64,000 nucleotides of DNA from Phycisphaeraceae bacterium (lineage in GTDB: Bacteria; Planctomycetota; Phycisphaerae; Phycisphaerales; UBA1924): NCBI GenBank assembly GCA_026126305.1, contig JAHCJI010000010.1, positions 1-64,000 on the forward strand, read 5' to 3'. Below, in pieces: positions 50,201 to 58,131 of the stretch (the stretch's first letter is position 1; each line of letters starts with the position of its first letter). The notes beneath the pieces are model-generated. The model was given only the letters and a program-made list of their open reading frames with translations, did not search any database and was not told the origin of the DNA. A program made the translations under genes and the position numbers.

Positions 50201-50725
50201 GCGCCGCACGCGGCCTTCGTGAACTCCATCCCCCTCCTGCTGCCCGATGCGGACCTGGTACCACGACGCATCGCGTGCCTGCTGGCGAACCTGAACTCGA
50301 CCGTGTACGACTTCGTGGCACGCCAGAAGGTGGGCGGGAACCACCTGAACTTCTTCATCGTCGAGCAGTTGCCGACATTGTCCCCTGACGCCTACGACGA
50401 TCCCTGCCCGTGGGAGCGCGGCCAGACCTTGGAAGCCTGGATCAGCGAGCGCGTGCTCAAGCTGTCATGCACCGCCGACGACATGAAGCCGCTTGCCGAA
50501 GCCTGTGGGTTCGAGGGCTCGCTGGGCGGCGGCGTCCACAAGTGGAAGGACGCCGAGCGCGCCGAACTGCTCGCCGAGCTCGACGCGGCGTTCGCCATCC
50601 TCTACGACGTGCAAGCCAACGACCTGGAATACATGCTCACGACCTTCCAGGGGATGACCGATGCCCAGCGCGCGGCGGTGATGCTGGCATACGAGGGATT
50701 GCGCTCGCACGAGCTTTTGGGGTAG
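47210..50725 (+). CDS. Type IIG restriction-modification enzyme (Eco57I-like)
   Basis: This 1171-residue single-chain enzyme has an N-terminal PD-(D/E)XK-like nuclease: GTADGILG (Asp122) and VVELKRA (Glu139, Lys141). The adenine methyltransferase has motif I DPACGSGAF (505-513) and catalytic NPPW (634-637). The C-terminal part is probably the target-recognition domain. It would methylate and cut DNA at one site, with both activities in one protein. No separate methyltransferase, specificity gene or endonuclease is nearby. Codon use at the ends is typical but the middle (49440-49750) is less GC-rich. Together with the gene at 46048 it looks like an acquired defence segment. Confidence 0.9.
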   Translation: MAKKPAKDTAHPAAPALFESRQRATERRLRRQRALFIPRYVEEAAKSPGLRGEAFDKAFEVARRWARMDRKGELLKHTERSIDAEFLAQLFGQGLGYASKTQGKPSWTLDREWHVQGVGTADGILGRFPADRAPTAVVELKRATVDLDRDVSNGRTAVQQAFDYLNAMPDCPWAIVSNFSTIRLYHRDKGSQAFEAFDLAELEDEAAFARFYAIFQRDGLLTSPAGQTPRALALLEKSRKRQEEVGDKLYDHYRRVRQDLIAHLVREHAKPLDNAIAIAQKLLDRVLFIAFCEDRQLLPDESLKRAHAEPPRFSRAQNPRWENFLALFDSVDRGNANITPEIAAFNGNLFKRDPELDELDLDDHPWTQALATFGTYDFSEEVNVEVLGHLFERSITELEKLRMGGLFAITEGRASEKPQKKAKAPPPPKMTASAERKRFGVYYTPEAFTGLIVQRTVDRIVAERFAAAAKAHGVDPAEPGKASDKKRLSFWTDALESLRTLTVCDPACGSGAFLIRAYDALEASYRTAIHGMAGAGLDEEAAVRLEDEVPDRILRDNIFGVDLSAEAVEITRLALWIRSARRGHTLADLSGNIIAGNSLVDDPAVHPEALNWKEAFPAIFAEDGPGGFTCVIGNPPWERVKVQEREFFALTDPVTASAVSAAERRKRIKAMPKDNPELHERYVQAKEDAKRVLDYARKGGRYPLSGRGDVNTYMLFVELASSIVAPDGVVGLLVPSGLATDKTTMHMFAWLVDGDHLAALFDFENKLYVFKDVDSRFKFSAVVFGGGKRTFGSAEFLFFGHRVEDALDPARHRVIELTRKDLAFFNPNTKTSPLFRTQRDKSITRHVYERVPILSDHARKTGGNPWGVKYFTMFHQTNDAEHFKTASQLDKLGYTLEGNVFSKKTRRALPLYEAKMVQAYDHRAASIVVAEDNWVRQGQKEQTTLVEHQNPEFAVLPRWWVLEDQVNKSLGGETRSTYLAFKDVTSSTNQRTMIAAFAPHAAFVNSIPLLLPDADLVPRRIACLLANLNSTVYDFVARQKVGGNHLNFFIVEQLPTLSPDAYDDPCPWERGQTLEAWISERVLKLSCTADDMKPLAEACGFEGSLGGGVHKWKDAERAELLAELDAAFAILYDVQANDLEYMLTTFQGMTDAQRAAVMLAYEGLRSHELLG

Positions 50726-51175
50726 CAAGTCCAAGCCGAAACCCCGGCGGAGCCATAAAAGCCCCCCACCCGCACCCCGGACGCCGCAACGACCAAAAAG
50801 CCCCCGCCACACGCCCCGGCCCGGGGCCGCAAAGCGCCGGGGCGATGGCTCGTCTTGGGGGCCCGGGCCCGCCCGTCGCGGGTGTGGGCGGGGGCAAAAC
50901 ACACGAAACCAGGCCCCAACGACCGGGAACCAGCGGCCCCGGCGGCGGGCGGGGCGGGCCCGGACATGGGCGAAAAATGGGCCAGAAATGGGCAAAATAG
51001 GGTCCGGGGCCGGGCAAAGAAGCCCGGGGCCACAAAATTTTTCATGGATTTTCAAGACTCGGACAAAAGTCGCCCCGCGGGACGGCCGAAGACAGGAGCA
51101 GCGGCCAGCGGGGCGAGGGTGCCCCGGGCCACAACCGGGCCCGCCGAAGGGCGGGCCGCAACCCGGAGGTTTCCC
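50726..51175. other. GC-extreme gap after the restriction enzyme
   Basis: These 450 bases hold long G/C-only runs (50760-51000) without a conserved protein in any frame. A short AT-rich patch (51035-51065, AAAATTTTTCATGGATTTTC) may be the promoter of the next gene. No hairpin with a T-run was clear. Confidence 0.5.
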
Positions 51176-51874
51176 ATGACCGTGATCCCCCCCAACAAGG
51201 CCGACATGATCAACTTCTTTGCCAGCCGCGTGCCCGTGTGGGCCGCCAACGCCGCGCAGATCGGACTGTCGCCGCAGACCGTGGCCCAGCTGAGCGCGCT
51301 GCTCAGCGACGCCCAGGCCAAGCTGGCCGCGCAGGCCGCCCTGGACGCCGAGAAGAAGGCCGCCACCGCCGCCAGCAACCAGGCCGCCGAGGTCCTGCGG
51401 GCCGCCGGTGCCGGAGACCTGGCCACCATCAAGGCCTTTGCCAAGAGCACCAACAACCCCGGCGTGTACACGCTGGCCCAGATCCCCGCGCCGGCGGCCC
51501 CCACGCCCGCGGCCCCGCCCACCATGCCCTACGACCTGGTGGCCGACATCGACAACAACGGCGACGTCGTCCTGACCTTCAAGAGCGACAACGCCCAGAG
51601 CCACACGGGCGTGTTCTTTGTCGTCCGCCGCAAGCTGGCCGGGCAGAGCGCCTTCACGCTGGTAGGCACCAGCGGCGTGAAGTCCTTCACCGACAAGGCC
51701 ATCCCCCAGGGAACCGCCAGCGCGGTCTACAACGTCACCGCCAAGCGCGGCGACCTGAGCAGCCCCACGAGCGAGAACATCTACGTGCCCTTTGCCAGCA
51801 GCAACAGCAGCCAGCAGGACGACGCCACGGCCGGGAGCATCCAGCCCGAGGGCCAAAAGGGCGAGGTGGCCTGA
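51176..51874 (+). CDS. Fibronectin-III-like protein of unknown function
   Basis: This 232-residue protein has an N-terminal 100 residues rich in alanine helices (AQAALDAEKKAATAASNQAA). After a proline linker comes a beta-sandwich resembling an FnIII domain: DLVADIDNNGDVVLTFKSDN ... VFFVVRRKLAGQSAFTLVGT ... YNVTAKRGDLSSPTS. There is no signal peptide. The start is ATG with GGAGG six bases upstream. Function is unknown; it could be a structural or spore-coat-like protein, but I have no evidence for that. Confidence 0.75.
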   Translation: MTVIPPNKADMINFFASRVPVWAANAAQIGLSPQTVAQLSALLSDAQAKLAAQAALDAEKKAATAASNQAAEVLRAAGAGDLATIKAFAKSTNNPGVYTLAQIPAPAAPTPAAPPTMPYDLVADIDNNGDVVLTFKSDNAQSHTGVFFVVRRKLAGQSAFTLVGTSGVKSFTDKAIPQGTASAVYNVTAKRGDLSSPTSENIYVPFASSNSSQQDDATAGSIQPEGQKGEVA

Positions 51875-52008
51875 CAAGCCCCCGGATTCACGAAGATCGT
51901 GCTCATGAAACAGCCGTCCCGTGGCGATACGCCGCGGGCGGTTGTTTTCTGGGATCGAAAGATCTTCAGTGCGAAGGACGCCAGGGGCTCGAAGATGGGC
52001 CGATGTTT

Positions 52009-52202
52009 GAACGCACAGGACGCCCAGGACGCCAAGGGGGGAAGGGGCCGATGCCCCGCCGAAGGCCCCGGTGGCCGGTTCCCCTTCGGATGGAAGAAGA
52101 AGATCACCACAGGGACGCACAGGCGCAGAGAAGTTCGTTTGGGGGACAGGCCCGTGGATCGGAATCTCCAAGACCCCCGCGACTTTTGCGTCCTTGGCGT
52201 TC
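52009..52202. repeat. Composite dispersed-repeat cluster
   Basis: GAACGC-GGACGCCCAGGACGCCAAGG at 52009-52037 and an inverted relative (GAACGCCAAGGACGCAAAAG on the minus strand) at 52183-52202 flank a copy of the CACAGGGACGCACAGGCGCAGAG element at 52099-52133. Related words (GCGAAGGACGCCAGGGGC) occur near 51971-51988. The gap 51875-52318 contains no supported gene. Confidence 0.6.
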
Positions 52203-52318
52203 ATGTCCACGCACGCGCCGGGCAGCCGGACCAGGCCAAGGCCATGCGGGGGCGGACCTATACTGGGCCTGCCCCCATGGCCGCCGGCCGGAAGGGTTCC
52301 AGGGAAGAAGGGAAGCAC

Positions 52319-54163
52319 ATGCTCCAGCGAACGGGCGCCTGCGGGGAATGGCGCGAAACCCACGTCGGTCAGACCGTCCACGTCGCCGGCTGGGTCAACA
52401 ACTACCGAGACCATGGCACGGGCCTGGTCTTCATCGACCTGCGAGACCACACCGGGCTGGTGCAACTGGTCTTCGATAAGGAAGACGCCCCCGCGGGCGT
52501 GGTCGAGGCCGCCGACAAGCTCCGCGGCGAGGACGTGATCGCGGCCAAGGGCACGGTGCGCATCCGCGAGGGCGGGCCCAACCCCAAGCTGGCCACCGGA
52601 CAGGTCGAGATCGTCGTGGAAAGGCTCGACGTGCTGGCCAAGGCCGACACCCCGCCCTTCCACCCAGGCGACGAGATGAACCTGCCCGGCGAAGAAACCC
52701 GCCTGCGGTACCGATACCTCGACCTGCGGCGGCCCCAGATGCAGCAGATGCTGCGAACCCGGCACCGCGTGGCGAAGATCACCCGAGACTTCTTCGACGC
52801 CCTGGGCTTCATCGAGGTCGAGACGCCCAACCTGTGCCGCAGCACGCCCGAGGGAGCGCGCGACTTCCTGGTGCCAAGCCGCTTGCAGGCGGGCGAGTTC
52901 TACGCGTTGCCGCAGAGCCCGCAGCTCTTCAAGCAAATCCTGATGGTGGCCGGGGCCGACCGGTACCTCCAGATCTGCCGGTGCTTCCGCGACGAGGACC
53001 CGCGTGCCGACCGGCAGGCCGAGTTTACCCAGATCGACCTGGAGATGGCCTTCGTCACGCGTGAGGACGTGCTGACGACGATGGAGGCCTTCGCCCGCAC
53101 GCTGTGGAAGGAGGTGCTGGGCGTGGAGATCCCCCGCTTCCCGCGCATGACCTGGCAGGACGCCATGGACCGCTACGGCAGCGACCGGCCGGACCTGCGC
53201 TACGGCCTGGAACTGGTGGACATCGGCGACCTGGCCGCCCGGACGGACTTCAAAGTCTTCGCCGACGCCCTGGCCAAGAACCCCGGCAGCGGGCACCCCT
53301 CGACCCGCGACGGCGGGGTGGTCAAGGCCATCCGCGTGCCGGGCGGGGCCGAGAAGCTGACGCGAAAACTGACCGACGGCTACGCCGAGTTCGTCAAGCA
53401 GTTTGGCGCGGGCGGCGCGCCGGTGGCCAAGGTCGTGCGCACCGACAAGGGCCTGGGCTTCGAGACGGGCATCGCCCGCTTCATCGAGCCCATCGCCGGG
53501 GACCTGATCGAACGCATGGGCCTCGAGGCGGGCGACACGGTGCTCTTTGGGGCCGACCGCTACTCGGTGTGCTCCAAGGCGCTGGGCGAGTTGCGGCAGA
53601 AGATCGCCCAGGACCTGGGGCTCATCGGGGAAGGCCTGTGGTCGTTCCTGTGGGTCATCGACTTTCCGATGTTCGAGTTTGACCCGGGCACGAAGCGGTA
53701 CTACGCCCTGCACCACCCCTTCACCGCCCCGCGCGCCGACCACGCCAAGCGGCTGCTGGCCGCCGGCCACGACCAGACGCAGACCCTGCTTGGCGTCCTC
53801 AGCGACGGGTACGACATGGTGGTCAACGGCAGCGAGATCGGCGGCGGGTCCATCCGCATCCACCGGCGCGACGTGCAGCAGAAGGTCTTCGGCCTCCTTG
53901 GCCTGGGCGAGGAGCAGGCCAGGGCCAAGTTCGGCTTCCTGCTCGACGCGCTGCGCTTTGGCGCGCCGCCGCACGGGGGCATCGCCTTCGGGCTCGACCG
54001 CCTGGTGATGCACCTGGCCGGCACGGACAACATCCGCGACGTGATCGCCTTCCCCAAGACCCAGACCGGGGCGGACCTGATGACCCAGGCGCCCTCGGGC
54101 GTGGACGAGGCGCAGCTGAAGGAGTTGCACATCCGCCTGGCCGAGGCCAAGGTCCCGGTGTAA
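52319..54163 (+). CDS. aspS: Aspartyl-tRNA synthetase, probably non-discriminating
   Basis: This 614-residue class II synthetase is of the bacterial type with GAD insertion. Motif 2 is RCFRDEDPRADRQAEFTQID; motif 3 is GIAFGLDRLVMHLAG. In the anticodon domain, NYRDHGTGLVF has His32 where discriminating enzymes have Leu, and RIREGGPNP has glycines (85-86) where they have Lys. These are known determinants of relaxed specificity for tRNA-Asn. It would then need GatCAB to make Asn-tRNA. A strong terminator follows. ATG at 52319 has AAGGGAAG upstream; ATG at 52277 is less likely. Confidence 0.95.
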   Translation: MLQRTGACGEWRETHVGQTVHVAGWVNNYRDHGTGLVFIDLRDHTGLVQLVFDKEDAPAGVVEAADKLRGEDVIAAKGTVRIREGGPNPKLATGQVEIVVERLDVLAKADTPPFHPGDEMNLPGEETRLRYRYLDLRRPQMQQMLRTRHRVAKITRDFFDALGFIEVETPNLCRSTPEGARDFLVPSRLQAGEFYALPQSPQLFKQILMVAGADRYLQICRCFRDEDPRADRQAEFTQIDLEMAFVTREDVLTTMEAFARTLWKEVLGVEIPRFPRMTWQDAMDRYGSDRPDLRYGLELVDIGDLAARTDFKVFADALAKNPGSGHPSTRDGGVVKAIRVPGGAEKLTRKLTDGYAEFVKQFGAGGAPVAKVVRTDKGLGFETGIARFIEPIAGDLIERMGLEAGDTVLFGADRYSVCSKALGELRQKIAQDLGLIGEGLWSFLWVIDFPMFEFDPGTKRYYALHHPFTAPRADHAKRLLAAGHDQTQTLLGVLSDGYDMVVNGSEIGGGSIRIHRRDVQQKVFGLLGLGEEQARAKFGFLLDALRFGAPPHGGIAFGLDRLVMHLAGTDNIRDVIAFPKTQTGADLMTQAPSGVDEAQLKELHIRLAEAKVPV

Positions 54164-54202
54164 GAAACCGACTTCGCGCTGCAAGACATCATTCGACCGG
54201 CT

Positions 54203-54237
54203 CGCCCCCCCGCCCGCGCGGGGGGGTTGTTCTTGCA
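54203..54237 (+). terminator. Rho-independent terminator after aspS
   Basis: A GC-only hairpin (CCCCCCCGC pairing with GCGGGGGGG around a short loop) is followed by TTGTTCTT. It begins 40 bases after the aspS stop and lies next to the end of the convergent gene at 54250. Confidence 0.75.
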
Positions 54238-54249
54238 TGGTCAAGTAGA

Positions 54250-55914
54250 TCAGGGCGCCGGCTCGAACCGCAGGACCTCGATGGTGTCGGTGCGCAAGAG
54301 GTTCTCGCGGTTGTCCACGTGTGGGATGGAAAGCCGCCCCACGCCCGCCAGGCGCAGGCCGCGCTCGGCCTGGAAGCGTGCGATCCACGCGTCGCGCAGC
54401 GATGGATCGAAGCCGCCCTGTACCAGAAAGGTGACCACTTCCACGGGTCGCATCGCGTCGATGGGCTCGGCGCTGGGCACGGCCCTTGGCCCGACGCGGA
54501 TGTAGAAGTTTGCCAGGAAACGCGTGGCGTCGCTGTGCATGCCCTCGGGCTCGTCGACGAAGGTGGCCCCGAGGTCTTCGCGGAGCGAGAGCGGCCGGGG
54601 TGCGCCGAAGCGTGCGGGGCCCCAGAGGACGCTCGTTGCCTCTCGCAGCGCGAGATCGGTGGAAGACTTGTGGGGCACGAGCACGTCGCGGGCCATCGTC
54701 GCGATGGCCACCAGCGCCAAGGCCGCCAGCGCAACGCGCCGTGGGCTTCGCCACGCCGGAGCGCGGATGATCGATTGCAAGCCGTCGAGCAACACCGCCA
54801 GCCCTTGCCCGGCCAAGAGGCAGAAGACCGGGGCCAGGTAGAGTTGCAGGCGTGTCGGCTGGCCGAAGGGATACTTCTGCATGAACCCTGCCACGAGCCC
54901 GAGGAAGATGGGAGCGCCAAGCAGTGCCAAGAGCCCCCACCGCCGCCGAATGATCAGCCAGCCCGTGCCCAAGAGCACGAACAGCAGCGTTCCGGTGCTG
55001 GCAAAGTTCTCGCCGCCCACGGGATAAGGTAACAATTCTCCCGTTATAACATCGATCAACCACAAGAACATCGAGCCCAGCGAATCCGTGGGCGGGAAGG
55101 CCTTCTGCCAGTAGTCCACCATCCACTGGGCCGTCTCGCTGCGGCTGGGTACCAGGAAGGCGTACGTTCCAAGAAAGCCCACCACCAGGCATACGCCCAC
55201 CACGACGGGCTGGACAAGCCGACCGAGCCTGCCCTGCCGCCCGTTCCAGCCGTGCCATGGGCGATGCCGAGCGCCCAGGCCGTGCGTTGCCAGCATGGCC
55301 AGCACCGCCCCACCGCCGACAAAGACCGATGGGAACGAGACCGCAAAGCCCACCAGGCCCAGAGCCATCATCATGAGCATGGATCGCAACGGGCGGTGCC
55401 CCTCGATCCACGCATGGGCCAGCAGCAGCCACGCGCACGACAGGAGCATGTCCACCGCGTAGGGCTTCACCTCGGCCCCATACCGCAAAGGCCAGTACGA
55501 CACGCTATACACCGCCACCGCGATGACCATGGGCCACCCCGCTAAGACCCTGCCCGCCAAGACGCGGAAGAGCACCAAGGCCCCCACCGCCGCGGCGAAC
55601 GCGGGCGCGCGCATGGCCCACTCGTTGAAACCGAAGATATCGGTGCAGGCCTTGACCAGCAGCAGGAAGCCCGGCGGTGCCATCTGGCCGAACTGCAACT
55701 CGCCCAACATCCCGCCATAGCCCAGCCGGGCCAGGTTCATGGCCAGCGCCGCCTCATCGGGGATCAGGGGGAAGCCCAGGGCATATCGCAGCGAGCAGGC
55801 CAATACCCCCAAGGCAACAAAGCCCCAGGCCATCCGCTCGGGTGTAAGCGTGATCGACACCGATTCGGGCGAGTGGATCACACGCTGCCCATCATCCAAT
55901 CCACTGATTGCCAT
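54250..55914 (-). CDS. GT39/ArnT-like polyprenyl-phosphate sugar transferase
   Basis: This 554-residue integral membrane protein has about ten helices. The first periplasmic loop holds the paired acidic residue in PLIPDEAALAMNLARLGYGG followed by GQMAPPGF, and GAEVKPYAVD is the second family signature. It resembles glycosyltransferases using lipid-linked sugars to modify lipids or proteins in the periplasm. Soluble C-terminal part about 110 residues. ATG at 55914 has AGGG upstream. It is convergent with aspS. The substrate cannot be inferred. Confidence 0.82.
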   Translation of the reverse strand: MAISGLDDGQRVIHSPESVSITLTPERMAWGFVALGVLACSLRYALGFPLIPDEAALAMNLARLGYGGMLGELQFGQMAPPGFLLLVKACTDIFGFNEWAMRAPAFAAAVGALVLFRVLAGRVLAGWPMVIAVAVYSVSYWPLRYGAEVKPYAVDMLLSCAWLLLAHAWIEGHRPLRSMLMMMALGLVGFAVSFPSVFVGGGAVLAMLATHGLGARHRPWHGWNGRQGRLGRLVQPVVVGVCLVVGFLGTYAFLVPSRSETAQWMVDYWQKAFPPTDSLGSMFLWLIDVITGELLPYPVGGENFASTGTLLFVLLGTGWLIIRRRWGLLALLGAPIFLGLVAGFMQKYPFGQPTRLQLYLAPVFCLLAGQGLAVLLDGLQSIIRAPAWRSPRRVALAALALVAIATMARDVLVPHKSSTDLALREATSVLWGPARFGAPRPLSLREDLGATFVDEPEGMHSDATRFLANFYIRVGPRAVPSAEPIDAMRPVEVVTFLVQGGFDPSLRDAWIARFQAERGLRLAGVGRLSIPHVDNRENLLRTDTIEVLRFEPAP

Positions 55915-56444
55915 CGTTTCGCCCTGGAATGGTCGTACCAAATTCGGGCCAGAGGATAGGTGCTGCCCGTTGGGTTCGGCCCGGCAATCGACCACCACAC
56001 TGACGATGGAGCGATACTCCTACATCGCCCTGGCCGAAACCTCCAAGGTCCTCGCTTTGCTCCCGGCGCTGCCGACAGGCGAAGCCATGGAAGCATGAAG
56101 CCCAAGCCGCGACGGGTACACATGATCGCCTAGGGACCGACGATGGGGCCAACCGTCTCCCGTCGTGCGTGGAAGCGCCACCGGCCAACGACAGGCGTAA
56201 GAGTGCGTCGTCCAGAGCTCAGCGGATTGCCAGATTTTCCGACGAACTCGCCTCTGAATCGCAGCGCCGATCGCAGCGCATCGAGAAAAATCCCGGTCAT
56301 TCCACGCCATCACCCGCCCCGATCGAGCCCGTGCTCAAGACGAACAACGGCGACCCTCTCGGATCGTCATAACTCTCATATTGATCCGGATTATGCTTTC
56401 CCTTGCCAGCCCGAATCATCGTGGGTCAGCTGGGAGTCTTCAAG
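55915..56444. other. Non-coding gap between GT39-like gene and tRNA-Asp
   Basis: No gene is convincing in these 530 bases. A 30-residue frame at 56006-56098 has GC-rich third positions but no visible ribosome-binding site or homologue that I recognise. The leftward promoter of the GT39-like gene should lie in 55915-56010. Confidence 0.45.
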
Positions 56445-56518
<74 letters not shown>

Positions 56519-56614
56519 AAGTTGTCCCCGTGAACGGGCCCCAAGTTTAGCATGGGCCATCCAACGGTCAAATCGTTCATCAAGTCCAAACGCACCGACG
56601 CGGACAAGGCCCGC

Positions 56615-56815
56615 CTACTTCGGCAGCCGAACCTGGCCTTCGCCGTGCATCTGCCAGGGCTGGCCTTCGGGGCTCACCGCCGCAGCGGCCTGGTACATGA
56701 AGGCACAGGCGAAGCCCATGGCCACCACCGCCAGCAGCAGCAGGGCGTCGATCACTCCAAGGCTCGGCCCGCGAGACGAACGCCCGCCGGGCATCTGCAT
56801 TCCATACTGGCTCAT
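56615..56815 (-). CDS. Small single-pass membrane protein
   Basis: This 66-residue protein has a polar N-terminus (MSQYGMQMPGGRSSRGPS), one membrane helix (VIDALLLLAVVAMGFACAFMY) and a polar tail. AGGAG lies nine bases before the ATG, and third positions are GC-rich, so it is probably real. It is 37 bases downstream of the coiled-coil gene and likely cotranscribed. No family is recognised. Confidence 0.7.
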   Translation of the reverse strand: MSQYGMQMPGGRSSRGPSLGVIDALLLLAVVAMGFACAFMYQAAAAVSPEGQPWQMHGEGQVRLPK

Positions 56816-56852
56816 CGTAAGGTGCTCCTGTGTCGTGTCCCGACGAAGCGTT

Positions 56853-57701
56853 TCAGCGGCGAAGTTCCGACACGACCAGGTCTCCCCGGCGCGGGCTCAG
56901 GCCCATGCCCAGCGAGTCGACCACGCCGTCGGCGAACTTAAGATCTGCGGACTGCACGTTGAAATGGCCAACCAGGCGGGCGCTGCCGCCCTCGGTGCGG
57001 ACGATGAACAGTCGCTTGCCGCGGGCCAGACCATCCTGCGAACCCAGATCGACACGAGCCAGGGTGGCTCCCGAGGCCGGATCACGCTGGGTATCGGTGA
57101 TCATGCCTTGGACGTAGGTCGACAGGTCGGGGCTTGTGGCCACGCCCGTTCCGGCCGAGCCGGCATTCTCGATCCGGGCGATCTGCTCTCGCAGGCCCCG
57201 GACGGTAGCCGTCAGCGACTCGTTGTTGCTCTGGAGGTCGGCGATGCGATCGAGCAGGCTGATCTCGTTCTGGCGAAGGGCCAGTTCGGTGCCACGCAAC
57301 TCGTTCACCTCGGACGCGAAGCGGTCGGACAACTCGGCCAACATGCGGTTGGTCTCGTTGAGCTGACCGATCTGGTTTTGGAGCGTGGTGACCTGCTGGT
57401 TGGCGGTCAGCTTGTCACGACGAAGCTCGCTGACTTCCTGACGAAGCCGCAGCAACTCGCTCTCGCTGGCACTCACCTGCTGGCGAAGGGCGTCCTGCCC
57501 GCGGCGGAGGCGGTCTGCCTCGGCCTGGGCAGTGGCGGCTGCTTCCTGCTCTCGGGCCTGGAGGGCCTCATTGGCCGACTTCAGACGCCCGTAATCGGTC
57601 AGCACCGCGCGGTTGTTGATCGCAAAGGCGATCGTCAGCGACGACAGCGCGATGCCCGCGACGGCGGCAAGGACGACGAGGAACTTCGTGATAGTGTGCA
57701 T
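56853..57701 (-). CDS. Membrane-anchored coiled-coil protein
   Basis: This 282-residue protein has an N-terminal anchor helix (FLVVLAAVAGIALSSLTIAF), then about 130 residues of near-continuous coiled coil (residues 40-170, with heptads such as LRQEVSELRRDKLTANQQV). A small C-terminal beta domain follows (ATLARVDLGSQDGLARGKRL ... RRGDLVVSEL). The shape resembles MreC, and GLARGKRLFIV is similar to that part of MreC-like beta domains. The likely site is the periplasmic face. Function unknown. Confidence 0.8.
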   Translation of the reverse strand: MHTITKFLVVLAAVAGIALSSLTIAFAINNRAVLTDYGRLKSANEALQAREQEAAATAQAEADRLRRGQDALRQQVSASESELLRLRQEVSELRRDKLTANQQVTTLQNQIGQLNETNRMLAELSDRFASEVNELRGTELALRQNEISLLDRIADLQSNNESLTATVRGLREQIARIENAGSAGTGVATSPDLSTYVQGMITDTQRDPASGATLARVDLGSQDGLARGKRLFIVRTEGGSARLVGHFNVQSADLKFADGVVDSLGMGLSPRRGDLVVSELRR

Positions 57702-58131
57702 CGTGTGAAAACCCGTTTTGAGGCCATCAGGTGGCCTTGTGCTCGTCCGGGCGGCTCTCCCGGGACTACTGCCGTGCCGGCCCGCTACGTCTCAGGACCG
57801 TTGACCGTTTCCGCGATACTCCCCGATTCGCTCGCGGGGAATGTTTCTGGTACCCAACAAGAACCCGATCCGATGCTCGACGACTCCGATCCGTCCCAAG
57901 TCGACAAGCCAGCAACAAGGCCAAATGCCTTCCTGGCATACGCGTGGGCCCGAGAACAATACCCCAGTCAAACCGCCGGCGACAAAAACCTGGCCAGCAA
58001 AGCCCGGACCGGCCAAGATACGCCCAAGCCACCCCGATGGTTGCCTGCGGATCCTATCCCAGGCAGCCGTGGATACCCGAATTGTCCTCCAAAGTCGGGC
58101 CGCCGGGTCCGCCTTGAGAGGGGACAGGTTA
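57702..58131. other. Gap without confident gene
   Basis: About 430 bases with somewhat lower GC. Frames exist on both strands (for example minus 57792-58016, and plus 57872-58157), but none has clear codon bias or a domain I know. The promoter for the coiled-coil gene should lie near 57705-57800. Confidence 0.45.

Noticed and set aside
50465..55438. Very long minus-strand open frame (1657 codons) across aspS and the GT39-like gene
   Set aside because: It is antisense to several well-supported genes and has no domain of its own; long shadow frames are expected at this GC content. The GT39-like gene is in a different frame.
56006..56098. 30-residue frame MERYSYIALAETSKV...
   Set aside because: GC-rich third positions fit coding, but no ribosome site, partner or family supports it at this length.
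57792..58016. Minus-strand frame of 74 codons in the gap after the coiled-coil gene
   Set aside because: No start signal or recognisable pattern, and an overlapping frame exists on the other strand; neither is favoured.
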